From Candidatus Arcticimaribacter sp. (GTDB taxonomy: Bacteria; Bacteroidota; Bacteroidia; Flavobacteriales; Flavobacteriaceae): a stretch of DNA of 52,770 nt. The position numbers and the translations under genes are program-made. Position 1 is the first letter of the stretch, and every line of letters begins with the position of its first letter. The notes under the pieces were generated by a model. The model did not search any database and was not told where the DNA came from. It saw nothing but the letters and a program-made list of their open reading frames with translations. The DNA lies in contig WTJU01000044.1 in the NCBI GenBank assembly GCA_011526285.1, positions 1-52,770 of the forward strand, read 5' to 3'. This document shows positions 35,179 through 46,226 of this stretch, in pieces.

Positions 35179-36999
35179 TTATCGCTTGCGCTTTTGATTT
35201 GCGCGTTGTTGCTTTTCAGCTTCCTCCATTGCCTTTTGAAGGCGTGCAGTAAATCCACCTGCCTTTTTGGGTTTCTTCTTATTTTCCTCTATTTGAGCAA
35301 AAATCTTGTCTTCACTAATCACAAAGTTTTTGATGACCAACATCAAGATTATGGTAAGAAGGTTTGACACAAAATAATATAAACTCAAACCACTCGCGTA
35401 GTTGTTGAAGAAGAACAACATCATTAATGGCATGAGGTACATGATAAATTTCATGTTGGGCATGCCCGGTTGTTGTGGGGCTTGCTGTTGCCCCATGGTC
35501 ATCATGGTATAAAAGAAAATAGCAACAGATGCTAGTATAGGAAAAAGACTAATGTGATCACCATAGAACGGGATATTAAAAGGCAATTCATAAACTGAGT
35601 CATAAGAAGATAAATCGTCTGCCCATAAGAAGCTTTTTTGACGCAATGCAAATGCTACAGGGAAGAAGCTAAACAACGCATAAAACACAGGCAACTGGAG
35701 CAATGCAGGTAAACAACCAGACATTGGGTTCGCACCTGCTTTGTTATACAGCGCCATGGTCTCTTGCTGACGTTTTACTGCATCGTCTTTGTACTTCTTG
35801 GTGATTTCATCTACTTCTGGCTTGAGGACCTTCATTTTTATTTGCGATACATAGGAACGATAGGTTACCGGAGACATGGCTAATCGCACAATAATTGTCA
35901 TGATAATAATGGCGATACCAAAGGGCAAGAATGAGCTTAAGAAGCCAAATAAAGGAATGAATACCGATTTGTTTATCCAGCCAAAAATCCCCCATCCAAA
36001 GTTGATGCTTTTCTCAATTCCTAAATCGTATTTCGCCAATGTCTTGTATTCTGATGGTCCAAAGTACCACTGAAATGTATGGTTGAGTTCTCCTTGGTTT
36101 TTTAATGCAAAAGCAGTGGTATACTGCTTGGTATAGTTTTGATCAAGTGATTCATCATCAACCAAACTCTTTGAGGTTAATGCCACCTCGTTTAAGGGGT
36201 TGCTTGGAATTAAAATGGAATTAAAGAAGTGTTGCTTGTAACCAATCCATTGAAGCTCATTAATCAATTCATCATCTTCTCCAGAGATGGAAAGCTCGTT
36301 CACTTTTTCTTCCTCATAACCATAGGTTAATTCGGTGTAACGATTCTCATATTCGATGCTTCTAGAATTGCGGAAAGCTTGTAATTCCCAATTGAATTCT
36401 TGTGCAATATTCTGGTTTATTACTGTTTGTAGCCCTTGTGTTTGTATGGAAAAGTCGAGCATGAAGTCATTCTCATCCAATGCATAACGATAAGCAATAT
36501 ACTGTGAAGAATTAAGCGCTGCTTTTAACCACAACACTTTCTTTCCTTGTTCTTGTGTCTCGTTAATGGAAAAATAAAGATCTTCTGTGTTAAGCGTTCT
36601 TCCATCTAAGGTGGTAAATCGAAAATTGATGCGTTGGTTATTATCGATCAAATTAAGGGGTTCACCTAGGTAATTGGTATAGCCTTTTAAGTGGGCTTTG
36701 GTCATTTGTCCCCCTTTGTTGGTAAACTCAAATGAAAGTGATTGGTTTTCGAAAACAACACGTTTTTCTGCTCTTGGCTGTACCAAATCTGCAAAAGAAC
36801 CGTAGGTCGCTTGATTTTGTAATTGTACAATTGAGTCGGTCAATTGAACTGGAGCAGGGGTTGTTTTTGCTTCAACAGTAGTCGTGTTTTCAGCTGTGGC
36901 TTCTTCTACTGGGGGTTGATTCATCAACATCCAAGTCATGATTAAGGCAATCAAAATGAAGCCGATGAGTTGATAGGGGTCAAATTTTCTTTCTTCCAT
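35179..36999 (-). CDS. yidC: Membrane protein insertase YidC
   Basis: 606 residues. N-terminal TM (PYQLIGFILIALIMTWMLM), a large periplasmic beta-sandwich, then the conserved core helices: FGFLSSFLPFGIAIIIMTI-type hydrophobics, MSPVTYRSYVSQIKMKVLKPEV, GANPMSGCLPALLQLPVFYALF with the PxxxxMxxxP pattern, and the MKFIMYLMPLMMLFF segment. A basic tail (LQKAMEEAEKQQRANQKRKR) should contact the ribosome. It inserts inner-membrane proteins alone or with Sec. It begins 5 bases after pyrG, so the two share a transcript. Confidence 0.97.
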   Translation of the reverse strand: MEERKFDPYQLIGFILIALIMTWMLMNQPPVEEATAENTTTVEAKTTPAPVQLTDSIVQLQNQATYGSFADLVQPRAEKRVVFENQSLSFEFTNKGGQMTKAHLKGYTNYLGEPLNLIDNNQRINFRFTTLDGRTLNTEDLYFSINETQEQGKKVLWLKAALNSSQYIAYRYALDENDFMLDFSIQTQGLQTVINQNIAQEFNWELQAFRNSRSIEYENRYTELTYGYEEEKVNELSISGEDDELINELQWIGYKQHFFNSILIPSNPLNEVALTSKSLVDDESLDQNYTKQYTTAFALKNQGELNHTFQWYFGPSEYKTLAKYDLGIEKSINFGWGIFGWINKSVFIPLFGFLSSFLPFGIAIIIMTIIVRLAMSPVTYRSYVSQIKMKVLKPEVDEITKKYKDDAVKRQQETMALYNKAGANPMSGCLPALLQLPVFYALFSFFPVAFALRQKSFLWADDLSSYDSVYELPFNIPFYGDHISLFPILASVAIFFYTMMTMGQQQAPQQPGMPNMKFIMYLMPLMMLFFFNNYASGLSLYYFVSNLLTIILMLVIKNFVISEDKIFAQIEENKKKPKKAGGFTARLQKAMEEAEKQQRANQKRKR

Positions 37000-37004
37000 G
37001 TGAT

Positions 37005-38696
<1,692 letters not shown>

Positions 38697-40421
38697 TTAT
38701 TTCTTGATCTCTACGATCTCGTAGTCTTGGTGCTGCAATAAATAGTGCCCTTTGTTGGTATATCCGCCTTCAGGATGGGTGTCATACAAGAAACGATTTT
38801 CCAAGTAATCGGTTTCTCCAATTTCGGGAGCGTAGAGCGATTCTTTTACAGCTAGACGAAGCAAGACATCAAGGGTTAAATCGTACGCTCGAATTGCTTC
38901 TCTGGTAGGGAAATCACCAAAGCGTTTTTGAAAGGCATTTTTAAATGCTTCACGTTTTTCGTTTTCTTGTGGGTGGGTTCCCGCTAGATAAGTAAACCGC
39001 AGGTTACCCAAATGTTTTCGGGAAATGTTATCGTTGTCGTAAATCGAGGTGCGCCAGGTGGTAAATAATTGGACATCACGCGTTTTTGAAATTTGCGCAT
39101 TCAACAATGAGGTAACGTTTGCTGCTAAATTTAAGTCTTGTGATTCAAAAATGACTTTGTTGGGCAGCGAATCAATTAAAAGAGAGTCGATTAGATCTGG
39201 CATTACAAAGCCCCCTTCTTCTGGTCGCACTCGGTGGGCAAATGGATATTTTTCTTCAAAAGATTTTACAAAAGTAGCATTAAGGGTATCTGCGATTATC
39301 ATCACGTTTTGTGTGGTGTCTAGTTTTTGGTCTAGATAATCAACCATTTTATTGCGAAGTGCTTCTAAATCTACCACAGACTGAACAACATTAGGGCGTT
39401 GTTTCACGGCTTTTGAAGACAAAGGCGCCACCATCATTAGTTGGCGTAATGCAAGTAGCTGAGCAGCAAAATCAAAATTTGAGGGTACCAGCGGTCCTAT
39501 CATTACATGAATACCGTCCCATTTAAAATTTTCAACAGCCTTTTTTATTTCCCCTTTTTTATTTTGTGAGTCAAAAATTGTCAGATTGGTAACAATCCCT
39601 AACGAATCGGCTTTTTCAACCGCCATGGCCATTCCCATATAAAAGTCTAGGGCTATGGTGTGGATATTGCGTTTTTTGAGTAGTGCTTTGGTCTTTTCAA
39701 CTGAATCTAACTGAACTGCTGCTGCTTTAAAGGGAAGAAAGGCAGCCAGTTGGAGGTAGTTGTTTACAATTAAAGAGTCTTCTAAATGAACTTTTTCAAC
39801 CAATAGGTCATCTTCAATTTTTAGATCCCCTGTTTTTTGTGGGGGGATTTTTAATATCATTCCTTCTTGAAGTCCTGTGGTAGGAAGTGAAGGATTGAGC
39901 GCAATTAAATCTGCTTGAGATACTCCGAGTTTTTTCTCTAGGCGGTAAAAGCCTTCTTTTGGTTTTACTTTATAGTAGTTAAACGCCTCTTCTAGTGCCT
40001 TGGTTTCACTTGCTTCTCTTTTGGGAACGACAATTTCTTGACCAATTTTTAATCCCTCTTTTATTTGTGGATTAAGTTCTTCTAGTTCTTGAATGGTAAC
40101 GCCATAGCGGTAGGCTAAGCGCCACTTAGTTTCTTTAGGTTGTACTAGGTATTTTTCTAATCCTTCTTTTAGGGGAACTGCTTTGGGTTCTTCAACTACT
40201 GCATAAACGGGAATTTGAAGTTGCATTTTTTTCTTCAACCCTATTTTATCAATCAGAGGATTGTATTCCTTTATTTGCTCAATGGTAACATTGTATTTGC
40301 GTGCAAGACCATAGAGGGTTTCTTTTTTCTTGACTTTGTGTTCAACAAAACGCAAGGGCGTTTCCTGCCCGTAAGATTGAAGGATTACTAAAAAGGTTAG
40401 AAAAAAGAGTAGTCTTCTCAT
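38697..40421 (-). CDS. Three-LysM protein with periplasmic-binding-type domain
   Basis: 574 residues from the ATG at 40421; the ORF-track start runs into guaA. Signal peptide (MRRLLFFLTFLVILQSYGQ), then three LysM repeats (KKKETLYGLARKYNVTIEQI; PKETKWRLAYRYGVTIQEL; PKEGFYRLEKKLGVSQADL), a linker, and a C-terminal type-1 periplasmic-binding fold (LAAFLPFKAAAVQ, IHTIALDFYMGMAMAVEKA, VMIGPLVPSNFDFAAQLL, LAGTHPQENEKREAF). LysM binds peptidoglycan; a peptidoglycan-bound PBP-1 fold recalls E. coli LpoA, which activates penicillin-binding protein 1A, but no experimental link is known to me. It follows guaA by 20 bases. Confidence 0.87.
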   Translation of the reverse strand: MRRLLFFLTFLVILQSYGQETPLRFVEHKVKKKETLYGLARKYNVTIEQIKEYNPLIDKIGLKKKMQLQIPVYAVVEEPKAVPLKEGLEKYLVQPKETKWRLAYRYGVTIQELEELNPQIKEGLKIGQEIVVPKREASETKALEEAFNYYKVKPKEGFYRLEKKLGVSQADLIALNPSLPTTGLQEGMILKIPPQKTGDLKIEDDLLVEKVHLEDSLIVNNYLQLAAFLPFKAAAVQLDSVEKTKALLKKRNIHTIALDFYMGMAMAVEKADSLGIVTNLTIFDSQNKKGEIKKAVENFKWDGIHVMIGPLVPSNFDFAAQLLALRQLMMVAPLSSKAVKQRPNVVQSVVDLEALRNKMVDYLDQKLDTTQNVMIIADTLNATFVKSFEEKYPFAHRVRPEEGGFVMPDLIDSLLIDSLPNKVIFESQDLNLAANVTSLLNAQISKTRDVQLFTTWRTSIYDNDNISRKHLGNLRFTYLAGTHPQENEKREAFKNAFQKRFGDFPTREAIRAYDLTLDVLLRLAVKESLYAPEIGETDYLENRFLYDTHPEGGYTNKGHYLLQHQDYEIVEIKK

Positions 40422-40441
40422 TGGTACTGCAATATCAACAA

Positions 40442-41971
40442 TTATTCCCATTCTATGGTTGCCGGTGGTTTTGAACTGATGTCGTAGACCACGCGGTTTA
40501 CACCTTTGACTTTATTTATAATATCGTTGGATGTTTTTTGGAGGAATTCATACGGTAGGTTAACCCAGTCTGCGGTCATACCATCTGTAGAGGTAACAGC
40601 GCGCAAGGCAACGCATTTTTCATAGGTGCGCTCATCGCCCATTACACCAACACTATTAACTGGAAGTAGTATAGCGCCTGCTTGCCAAACGTCGTTGTAT
40701 AAGCCTGCATCTTTAAGGCCTTGAATGTAAATGGCATCTACTTCTTGCAACATGCTCACCTTTTCTGGAGTTATATCCCCTAAAATGCGAATGGCCAATC
40801 CGGGCCCAGGGAATGGGTGTCTTCCTAGTAATTCTGGGTCTATGCCTAAACTTTTGCCCACACGACGCACTTCGTCTTTAAAAAGCATACGCAAGGGTTC
40901 TACAATTTTTAGTTTCATGTAATCGGGCAATCCCCCAACGTTGTGATGGGATTTGATTGTCGCAGACGGTCCGTTAACTGAGATGGATTCAATCACATCA
41001 GGATAGATCGTTCCTTGTGCCAACCAGGTAGCCCCTTCTATTTTTTTCGACTCATCATCAAAAACATCAATAAAGGTGTTTCCAATGATCTTTCTTTTCT
41101 TTTCAGGATCAGACACACCCGCGAGTTGATCTAAAAAACGCTTGCTCGCATCTACTCCTTTTACATTGAGCCCCATGCCATGGTACTGCTCTAAAACACT
41201 TGAAAACTCGTCTTTACGTAAAAGTCCGTTATTAACAAATATACAGGTGAGTTGGTCTCCAATAGCTTGATGTAGAAGTACTGCGGCCACGGTAGAATCT
41301 ACCCCACCAGAAAGTCCTAATATTACTTTCTCGTCTCCTACTTGGGTTTTCAAATTTTCAACGGTCATAGACACAAACGAATCTGGTGTCCAGTCTTGTT
41401 TCACTTTTGCGATATGTACCAAGAAGTTCTCGAGTAGTTGTTTCCCGTCGGTAGAATGATATACTTCTGGATGGAATTGTATGGCATAGGTTGTTTCACC
41501 CTCAATGGCATAGGCTGCATTTTCTACATCTGCAGTACTGGCCAAGCGCTTACCATTGGTTGGTAGTTCTTTTATGGTATCACTATGACTCATCCAAACT
41601 TGACTTCCTACTTCTATCCCTTCAAATAAATCACTTTTAGGTGTTATGGAAGAAAGGTTTGCGCGACCGTATTCTCGTGTGGCAGAAGGGCTTACTTTTC
41701 CTCCTGAAAAATGGGCGAGATACTGTGCACCATAACACACTGCTAAAAGGGGTTTTTTTCCTCTTATTTCAGTCAAGTCTGGATGCGGAGCATCTTCTGC
41801 ACGAACAGAGAAGGGCGACCCTGACAAGATTACTGCTTTAAAGGGGCTAATATCAGCTGGAGGGTTGTTGTAAGGATGTATTTCGCAATAGATGAAAAGC
41901 TCACGTACACGACGGGCGATTAGTTGGGTGTATTGCGATCCAAAGTCAAGAATAAGTACTTTTTCTTCCAT
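40442..41971 (-). CDS. guaA: GMP synthase (glutamine-hydrolysing)
   Basis: 509 residues from the ATG at 41971 ([20 protein letters not shown]); the 15 residues added by the ORF track precede the promoter box. Amidotransferase: [14 protein letters not shown] (Cys), [10 protein letters not shown]. Synthetase: [16 protein letters not shown] (ATP loop), and the dimerisation domain [16 protein letters not shown]. It aminates XMP to GMP. Co-transcribed with the LysM protein gene. Confidence 0.97.
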   Translation of the reverse strand: MEEKVLILDFGSQYTQLIARRVRELFIYCEIHPYNNPPADISPFKAVILSGSPFSVRAEDAPHPDLTEIRGKKPLLAVCYGAQYLAHFSGGKVSPSATREYGRANLSSITPKSDLFEGIEVGSQVWMSHSDTIKELPTNGKRLASTADVENAAYAIEGETTYAIQFHPEVYHSTDGKQLLENFLVHIAKVKQDWTPDSFVSMTVENLKTQVGDEKVILGLSGGVDSTVAAVLLHQAIGDQLTCIFVNNGLLRKDEFSSVLEQYHGMGLNVKGVDASKRFLDQLAGVSDPEKKRKIIGNTFIDVFDDESKKIEGATWLAQGTIYPDVIESISVNGPSATIKSHHNVGGLPDYMKLKIVEPLRMLFKDEVRRVGKSLGIDPELLGRHPFPGPGLAIRILGDITPEKVSMLQEVDAIYIQGLKDAGLYNDVWQAGAILLPVNSVGVMGDERTYEKCVALRAVTSTDGMTADWVNLPYEFLQKTSNDIINKVKGVNRVVYDISSKPPATIEWE

Positions 41972-41974
41972 GCC

Positions 41975-41982
41975 CAAAAATA
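41975..41982 (-). promoter_or_regulatory. Consensus -7 element TATTTTTG for guaA
   Basis: Exact TAnnTTTG on the minus strand ending 3 bases before the guaA ATG (TATTTTTGGGCATG). Predicts a leaderless guaA mRNA. Confidence 0.5.
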
Positions 41983-42035
41983 CAACTATTCGGTTGTAGA
42001 GAACCAAGGGACACAAAAGATTTTCAACAAATTAT

Positions 42036-43643
42036 TTAGGGGAGTTCTATCCAGCTAAACTCAAGTTTTAATGGGTCTAGATTTTCGAAGAGATGCGGGA
42101 GTAAGGTGTCTCCGTAGTCTAAGTAGAATTCAAAGAAATTCGCCTGCCTTTCTTGCAAACTTTCATGCGGAAAAAGTAACTCGTGTAGGGCTGTTAAACG
42201 TTCTACATGATCTACAAGTTTCTTTTTTTGGGCATTTAATAATCGTTTTTCTAAACGGTCAATTCCTTTGAATTGTTTTTGTTTTTGGGCGTTCACTGTT
42301 CCCTCAAAAGAAGGATCGGTTTCTGCCACCAAGCCTTCCAAGTAATCGAACTGTTCAGTTAACTTTTCTTTGAACGGTTGAAGGTCTAAGTCAATGTTAC
42401 TAATCTCCCGAATTTTTTTGTTGATGAGTGGTGTCCGCTTTAAAAACATCGTTTCAGGATCAAGCCCTAAACGCGCTAATTTCTGATTGTTTTTTTTGCT
42501 AACAATTAATGCAGAATTTCGCAATAGCAAGAGTGGAAATGGGATGTTCTCAGCTTTAAAATAATTTTTTAATTGAAGCCAATAGGCAATTTCTCCTCCT
42601 CCACCTATATAACATAGGTTGGGTAAAAGTACTTCTTGGTAGAGGGGTCGCATTAATACATTGGGGGAAAAACGCTCCGGATAGTTATCCACTTCCGCCA
42701 ACAATTCTTCTGCTGAAAATGTTTTTTCACCATCGGCTAATGCAAACCCACTGGTGGTGTTTACAATGCGTTCTCGCTTTTCATCGGTCAGGTAAAATAA
42801 ATTTATCTCCCGAGGATTGACTTGTGGGCTATACGCTTTATTGTACTTATCCTTTAATTCTTGAATGGATTGATTGACCACTTTCTCGCAGGTATTTTGA
42901 GTTAATTCATTTTTGATGTAAGGGATGAATTTCTCTTTTAAATGGGGGTTGTCTGCATCGAGTATTACCAAACCATAATCAGCAAAAAGTTCATGCACCA
43001 AGCGAAGGGTTGCCTCTGCTAATGTTGAAGCAGATTGGTACGTCTGTTTTATCCACTGTTTTATTTTGTTGGCAGATTTACTTTCGCCCAATTCTTGCTC
43101 AAAACGATGCAAGAGGGGTGCAAGTTCTTCTAGGCTTAAACGACCTACTGCCCCGCTGCTTTCTTGTGACCATTTAATTTTTTTCCCTTTAAAATTAAAA
43201 AAGGAAATTTCATCAAAGTCGTGATCTTCTGTTGCCATCCAATAAACGGGAACAAAATCGTGTTTAGGGTATTTTACTTTTAGTTGTTGACACAGCTTAA
43301 TGGTCGAAATGATTTTATAGACAAAATATAAAGGGCCCGTAAAAAGGTTTAACTGATGGCCAGTGGTTATGGTAAAGGTGGTCGGTACTGTTAGTAATGC
43401 TATATTTTGATTTACCAATTCGCTGTCTGGTAATTCTTGGTACTGTTGCTTCAATGCCTTAACCAGAAGCTGTCGAGCACTTTCTGAAAAATGCGCTTCT
43501 TTATGTTTAATTTGCGCCTTAAAGGCATCGCTATCAATTGCTTTGGTTTGGAACGCCTCCAAAGCTGGATGCTGATCGACAAGATCACAAATGAGTGGAG
43601 AAAAATAGCCGGTATTACGATATGGAATACGGGTCAAAGGCAT
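42036..43643 (-). CDS. bshC: Bacillithiol biosynthesis cysteine-adding enzyme BshC
   Basis: 535 residues, close to the family length. Conserved segments: YRNTGYFSPLICDLV at the start, TTGHQLNLFTGPLYFVYKI, FVPVYWMATEDHDFDEISFF, YIGGGGEIAYWLQLKNYF, and a long coiled coil near the C-terminus (NAQKQKQFKGIDRLEKRLL). It adds cysteine to GlcN-malate in the last step of bacillithiol synthesis, giving the main low-molecular-weight thiol. bshA and bshB are not in the window. Divergent from the M14 peptidase gene. Confidence 0.93.
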   Translation of the reverse strand: MPLTRIPYRNTGYFSPLICDLVDQHPALEAFQTKAIDSDAFKAQIKHKEAHFSESARQLLVKALKQQYQELPDSELVNQNIALLTVPTTFTITTGHQLNLFTGPLYFVYKIISTIKLCQQLKVKYPKHDFVPVYWMATEDHDFDEISFFNFKGKKIKWSQESSGAVGRLSLEELAPLLHRFEQELGESKSANKIKQWIKQTYQSASTLAEATLRLVHELFADYGLVILDADNPHLKEKFIPYIKNELTQNTCEKVVNQSIQELKDKYNKAYSPQVNPREINLFYLTDEKRERIVNTTSGFALADGEKTFSAEELLAEVDNYPERFSPNVLMRPLYQEVLLPNLCYIGGGGEIAYWLQLKNYFKAENIPFPLLLLRNSALIVSKKNNQKLARLGLDPETMFLKRTPLINKKIREISNIDLDLQPFKEKLTEQFDYLEGLVAETDPSFEGTVNAQKQKQFKGIDRLEKRLLNAQKKKLVDHVERLTALHELLFPHESLQERQANFFEFYLDYGDTLLPHLFENLDPLKLEFSWIELP

Positions 43644-43645
43644 AG

Positions 43646-43653
43646 CAAAATTA
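43646..43653 (-). promoter_or_regulatory. Consensus -7 element TAATTTTG for bshC
   Basis: Exact TAnnTTTG on the minus strand, ending 2 bases before the bshC ATG (TAATTTTGCTATG). A TTG is 25 bases upstream of it. Confidence 0.5.
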
Positions 43654-43708
43654 ATTCTGTTAAAGATATTCCATCTGCCAAGAATAGAAAAAAATATCTT
43701 AGAAATTA

Positions 43709-43716
43709 TATCTTTA
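43709..43716 (+). promoter_or_regulatory. Near-consensus -7 element TATCTTTA for the M14 peptidase
   Basis: One mismatch (last base) to TAnnTTTG, 19 bases before the ATG. Divergent from the bshC promoter. No -33 box seen. Confidence 0.4.
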
Positions 43717-43735
43717 CCCTACATAGATATATCAC

Positions 43736-46183
43736 ATGAAAAAGCTATTCATTGCGCTAAATTTCTTAGCAATCAGTTCCCTATTTGGTCAAGTTCAATC
43801 TCCTGAAACCTTTTTAGGCTATGCATTGGGCACCCAATTTAGCCGCCATCATCAAGTTATTGATTACGTAAAGCACGTGGCTGCAGCCTCTGCGCATGCA
43901 AAAACCAAATCTTATGGTAAAACTTACGAAGGAAGAACGCTACAACTAGTATACCTTTCATCTCCTGAAAATTTAGCACAACTAGAGGCTTTACGAAAAG
44001 ATCATCTACGCAGTATAGGCTATGAAACTGGGGCGCGAGAAACCACAAAAGAATTTAGTGTGGTTTGGTTGAGTTACAACGTTCATGGAAATGAATCAAC
44101 CAGTACAGAGGCAGCAATGAAAACGCTCTACACCCTAGTTACTGAAAAACAAGAATGGCTTGAGAATTTAGTTGTCATTATGGATCCATGTATTAACCCT
44201 GACGGACGTGATCGCTATGTTAACTGGTACAACCAAGTGAAAAGCACCCCTTTTGATATTGATCCTAGGGCAAACGAGCATTTTGAAGATTGGCCGGGAG
44301 GACGTTACAACCACTACTACCATGACCTTAATCGTGACTGGGCATGGTTAAGCCAAATAGAAAGTCAACAACGCCTACCAGAATATTTATCATGGATGCC
44401 ACAAATTCATGTCGATTTTCATGAGCAAGGCGTAGATAGTCCCTATTATTTTGCTCCCGCAGTTGAACCCTATCATGAAGTACTCACAGATTTTCAACGT
44501 GAATTTCAAATAACCATTGGAAAAAACCATGCACGTTATTTTGATGAGGAGGGCTGGCTATACTTTACTGATGATGTTTTTGACTTGCTTTACCCGGGCT
44601 ACGGAGACACCTATCCCATGTTAAACGGAGGTATTGGAATGACCTATGAGCAAGGAGGTAGCGGTCGCGCAGGACTTGGGATTCTAAACAGTGTTGGGGA
44701 TGTGTTGAGTTTGAAAGATCGAATTGCGCACCACTATACCAGCGGTCTGTCAACCGTAGAGGTTGCCTACAATAATGTGGCGCGTTTAAATCAAGAATTT
44801 CAAGCCTTCCATGCGAAACAAAAAGGGAAATATGCCCATTATGTACTCAGTGGAAATGACGATAAATTAAAAGGATTAAAAGATCTTTTGGCCCAACATC
44901 AAATTCCAGTTAAAGCCTTGGCCCAAGATACCAACATAAAAGGAATTGAGTACAGCAATCAAAAAACAAAAAGCACCTCTTTTTCTTCTGGGGCTTTAGT
45001 CATTAACGGGAATGATAAAAAGAGTCGACTTATTCAAGCGTTGTTTGAACCAAGAACAGCTTTCTCCGATTCGTTGACCTATGACATTACCTCGTGGTCG
45101 CTACCTTATGCGCATGGGCTTAAAGCAATCGCCACAAATCAAAAACTAACCACTGTTGCTTTTAATGAAAAAACAGCAGAAACGCAACTCAATCCAAAAG
45201 CCTATGCCTATGCGGCAGAACGAAAGTCATTGACAGATGGAAAATTTCTTGCTGGGTTAATGAAAGCTGGACTGAGGGTTTATTACAATAGTGTTCCATT
45301 AACAAACGGAGGAAAATTATGGGATCGCGGGAGTGTTTTTGTGCTTCGAGGTGAAAACCGACAAACAGAAAATTTGGCGCAAACCATCGAAAATATTGCT
45401 GCAGCGACTGGACAAGAAGTTACTGCATTGGCTTCTGGCTTCTCAGATGCTGGTCCTGACTTAGGGTCCAACAAAATGCAATTCATTTCAAACCGTAAGG
45501 TGGGTATTTTAAAAAGCGATCAAGCAACACCTGCAGCTTATGGGGAGGTGTGGCACTTTTTTGAGCAACAACTTCACTACCCTATACGCCAGCTTAGCGA
45601 AGACCGTTTAACGGAGCGTTTTTTGAATGAGCTTGATGTTTTAATCGTTCCTTCTGGCTATTATGGAAACCTGCTAGACAATGAAGGTAAAGGTGCACTA
45701 ATGCAATGGATTCGCAAAGGGGGACGTGTAGTAGCCATTGGTAATGCTGTTCGATCATTTGCTAATCACGATGGCTTTTCTCTAACGCGAAAAGACACCG
45801 ACGAGGAGGAAGCAAAAACACCATATGGAGATCAAGAGCGAGAATCCATTCGCTCTTCTATTTATGGAAGTATTTACAAAGCGACTGTTGATGCTACTCA
45901 CCCACTTGCAGCTGGTTATAGCTCAAATTATTTTAGTCTAAAAACGAGAGCAACGGCTTATAATTTGCTCGAAGGGTATGGCACTGTTGCTTATTTACCC
46001 AAAAATGCTCAGCCTTTTGCTGGCTTTAGCGGAGACAAAGCAATAAAAGCACAAAGTGAATCTTTACTGGTTGGTACAGAACGCTACGGAAGAGGCTCTG
46101 TTGTTTACTTGGTGGATAATCCTTTGTATCGTAACTTTTGGGAAAACGGGAAGTTGTGGCTGGTTAATGCTATCTTCATGTAA
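43736..46183 (+). CDS. Secreted M14-family zinc carboxypeptidase
   Basis: 815 residues with signal peptide (MKKLFIALNFLAISSLFGQ). M14 zinc and catalytic residues: HxxE in YNVHGNEST (H117, E120), INPDGRDRY, DLNRDW, the third zinc His in HVDFHEQG, and the catalytic Glu in MTYEQGGSGR. After the catalytic domain, about 380 residues follow, ending in a class I amidotransferase-like fold (VLIVPSGYYGNLL, GGRVVAIGNAVRSF) that lacks an obvious catalytic Cys. It should trim C-terminal residues from peptides or muropeptides outside the cytoplasm. Single gene, divergent from bshC. Confidence 0.92.
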   Translation: MKKLFIALNFLAISSLFGQVQSPETFLGYALGTQFSRHHQVIDYVKHVAAASAHAKTKSYGKTYEGRTLQLVYLSSPENLAQLEALRKDHLRSIGYETGARETTKEFSVVWLSYNVHGNESTSTEAAMKTLYTLVTEKQEWLENLVVIMDPCINPDGRDRYVNWYNQVKSTPFDIDPRANEHFEDWPGGRYNHYYHDLNRDWAWLSQIESQQRLPEYLSWMPQIHVDFHEQGVDSPYYFAPAVEPYHEVLTDFQREFQITIGKNHARYFDEEGWLYFTDDVFDLLYPGYGDTYPMLNGGIGMTYEQGGSGRAGLGILNSVGDVLSLKDRIAHHYTSGLSTVEVAYNNVARLNQEFQAFHAKQKGKYAHYVLSGNDDKLKGLKDLLAQHQIPVKALAQDTNIKGIEYSNQKTKSTSFSSGALVINGNDKKSRLIQALFEPRTAFSDSLTYDITSWSLPYAHGLKAIATNQKLTTVAFNEKTAETQLNPKAYAYAAERKSLTDGKFLAGLMKAGLRVYYNSVPLTNGGKLWDRGSVFVLRGENRQTENLAQTIENIAAATGQEVTALASGFSDAGPDLGSNKMQFISNRKVGILKSDQATPAAYGEVWHFFEQQLHYPIRQLSEDRLTERFLNELDVLIVPSGYYGNLLDNEGKGALMQWIRKGGRVVAIGNAVRSFANHDGFSLTRKDTDEEEAKTPYGDQERESIRSSIYGSIYKATVDATHPLAAGYSSNYFSLKTRATAYNLLEGYGTVAYLPKNAQPFAGFSGDKAIKAQSESLLVGTERYGRGSVVYLVDNPLYRNFWENGKLWLVNAIFM

Positions 46184-46193
46184 ACCGTGGCAT

Positions 46194-46201
46194 TAATTTT
46201 G
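46194..46201 (+). promoter_or_regulatory. Consensus -7 element TAATTTTG
   Basis: Exact TAnnTTTG, 25 bases before the LVIVD lipoprotein ATG, in the gap after the M14 gene. No -33 box at normal spacing. Confidence 0.5.
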
Positions 46202-46226
46202 TTGATTTTATAATAAAACCGTCAAA

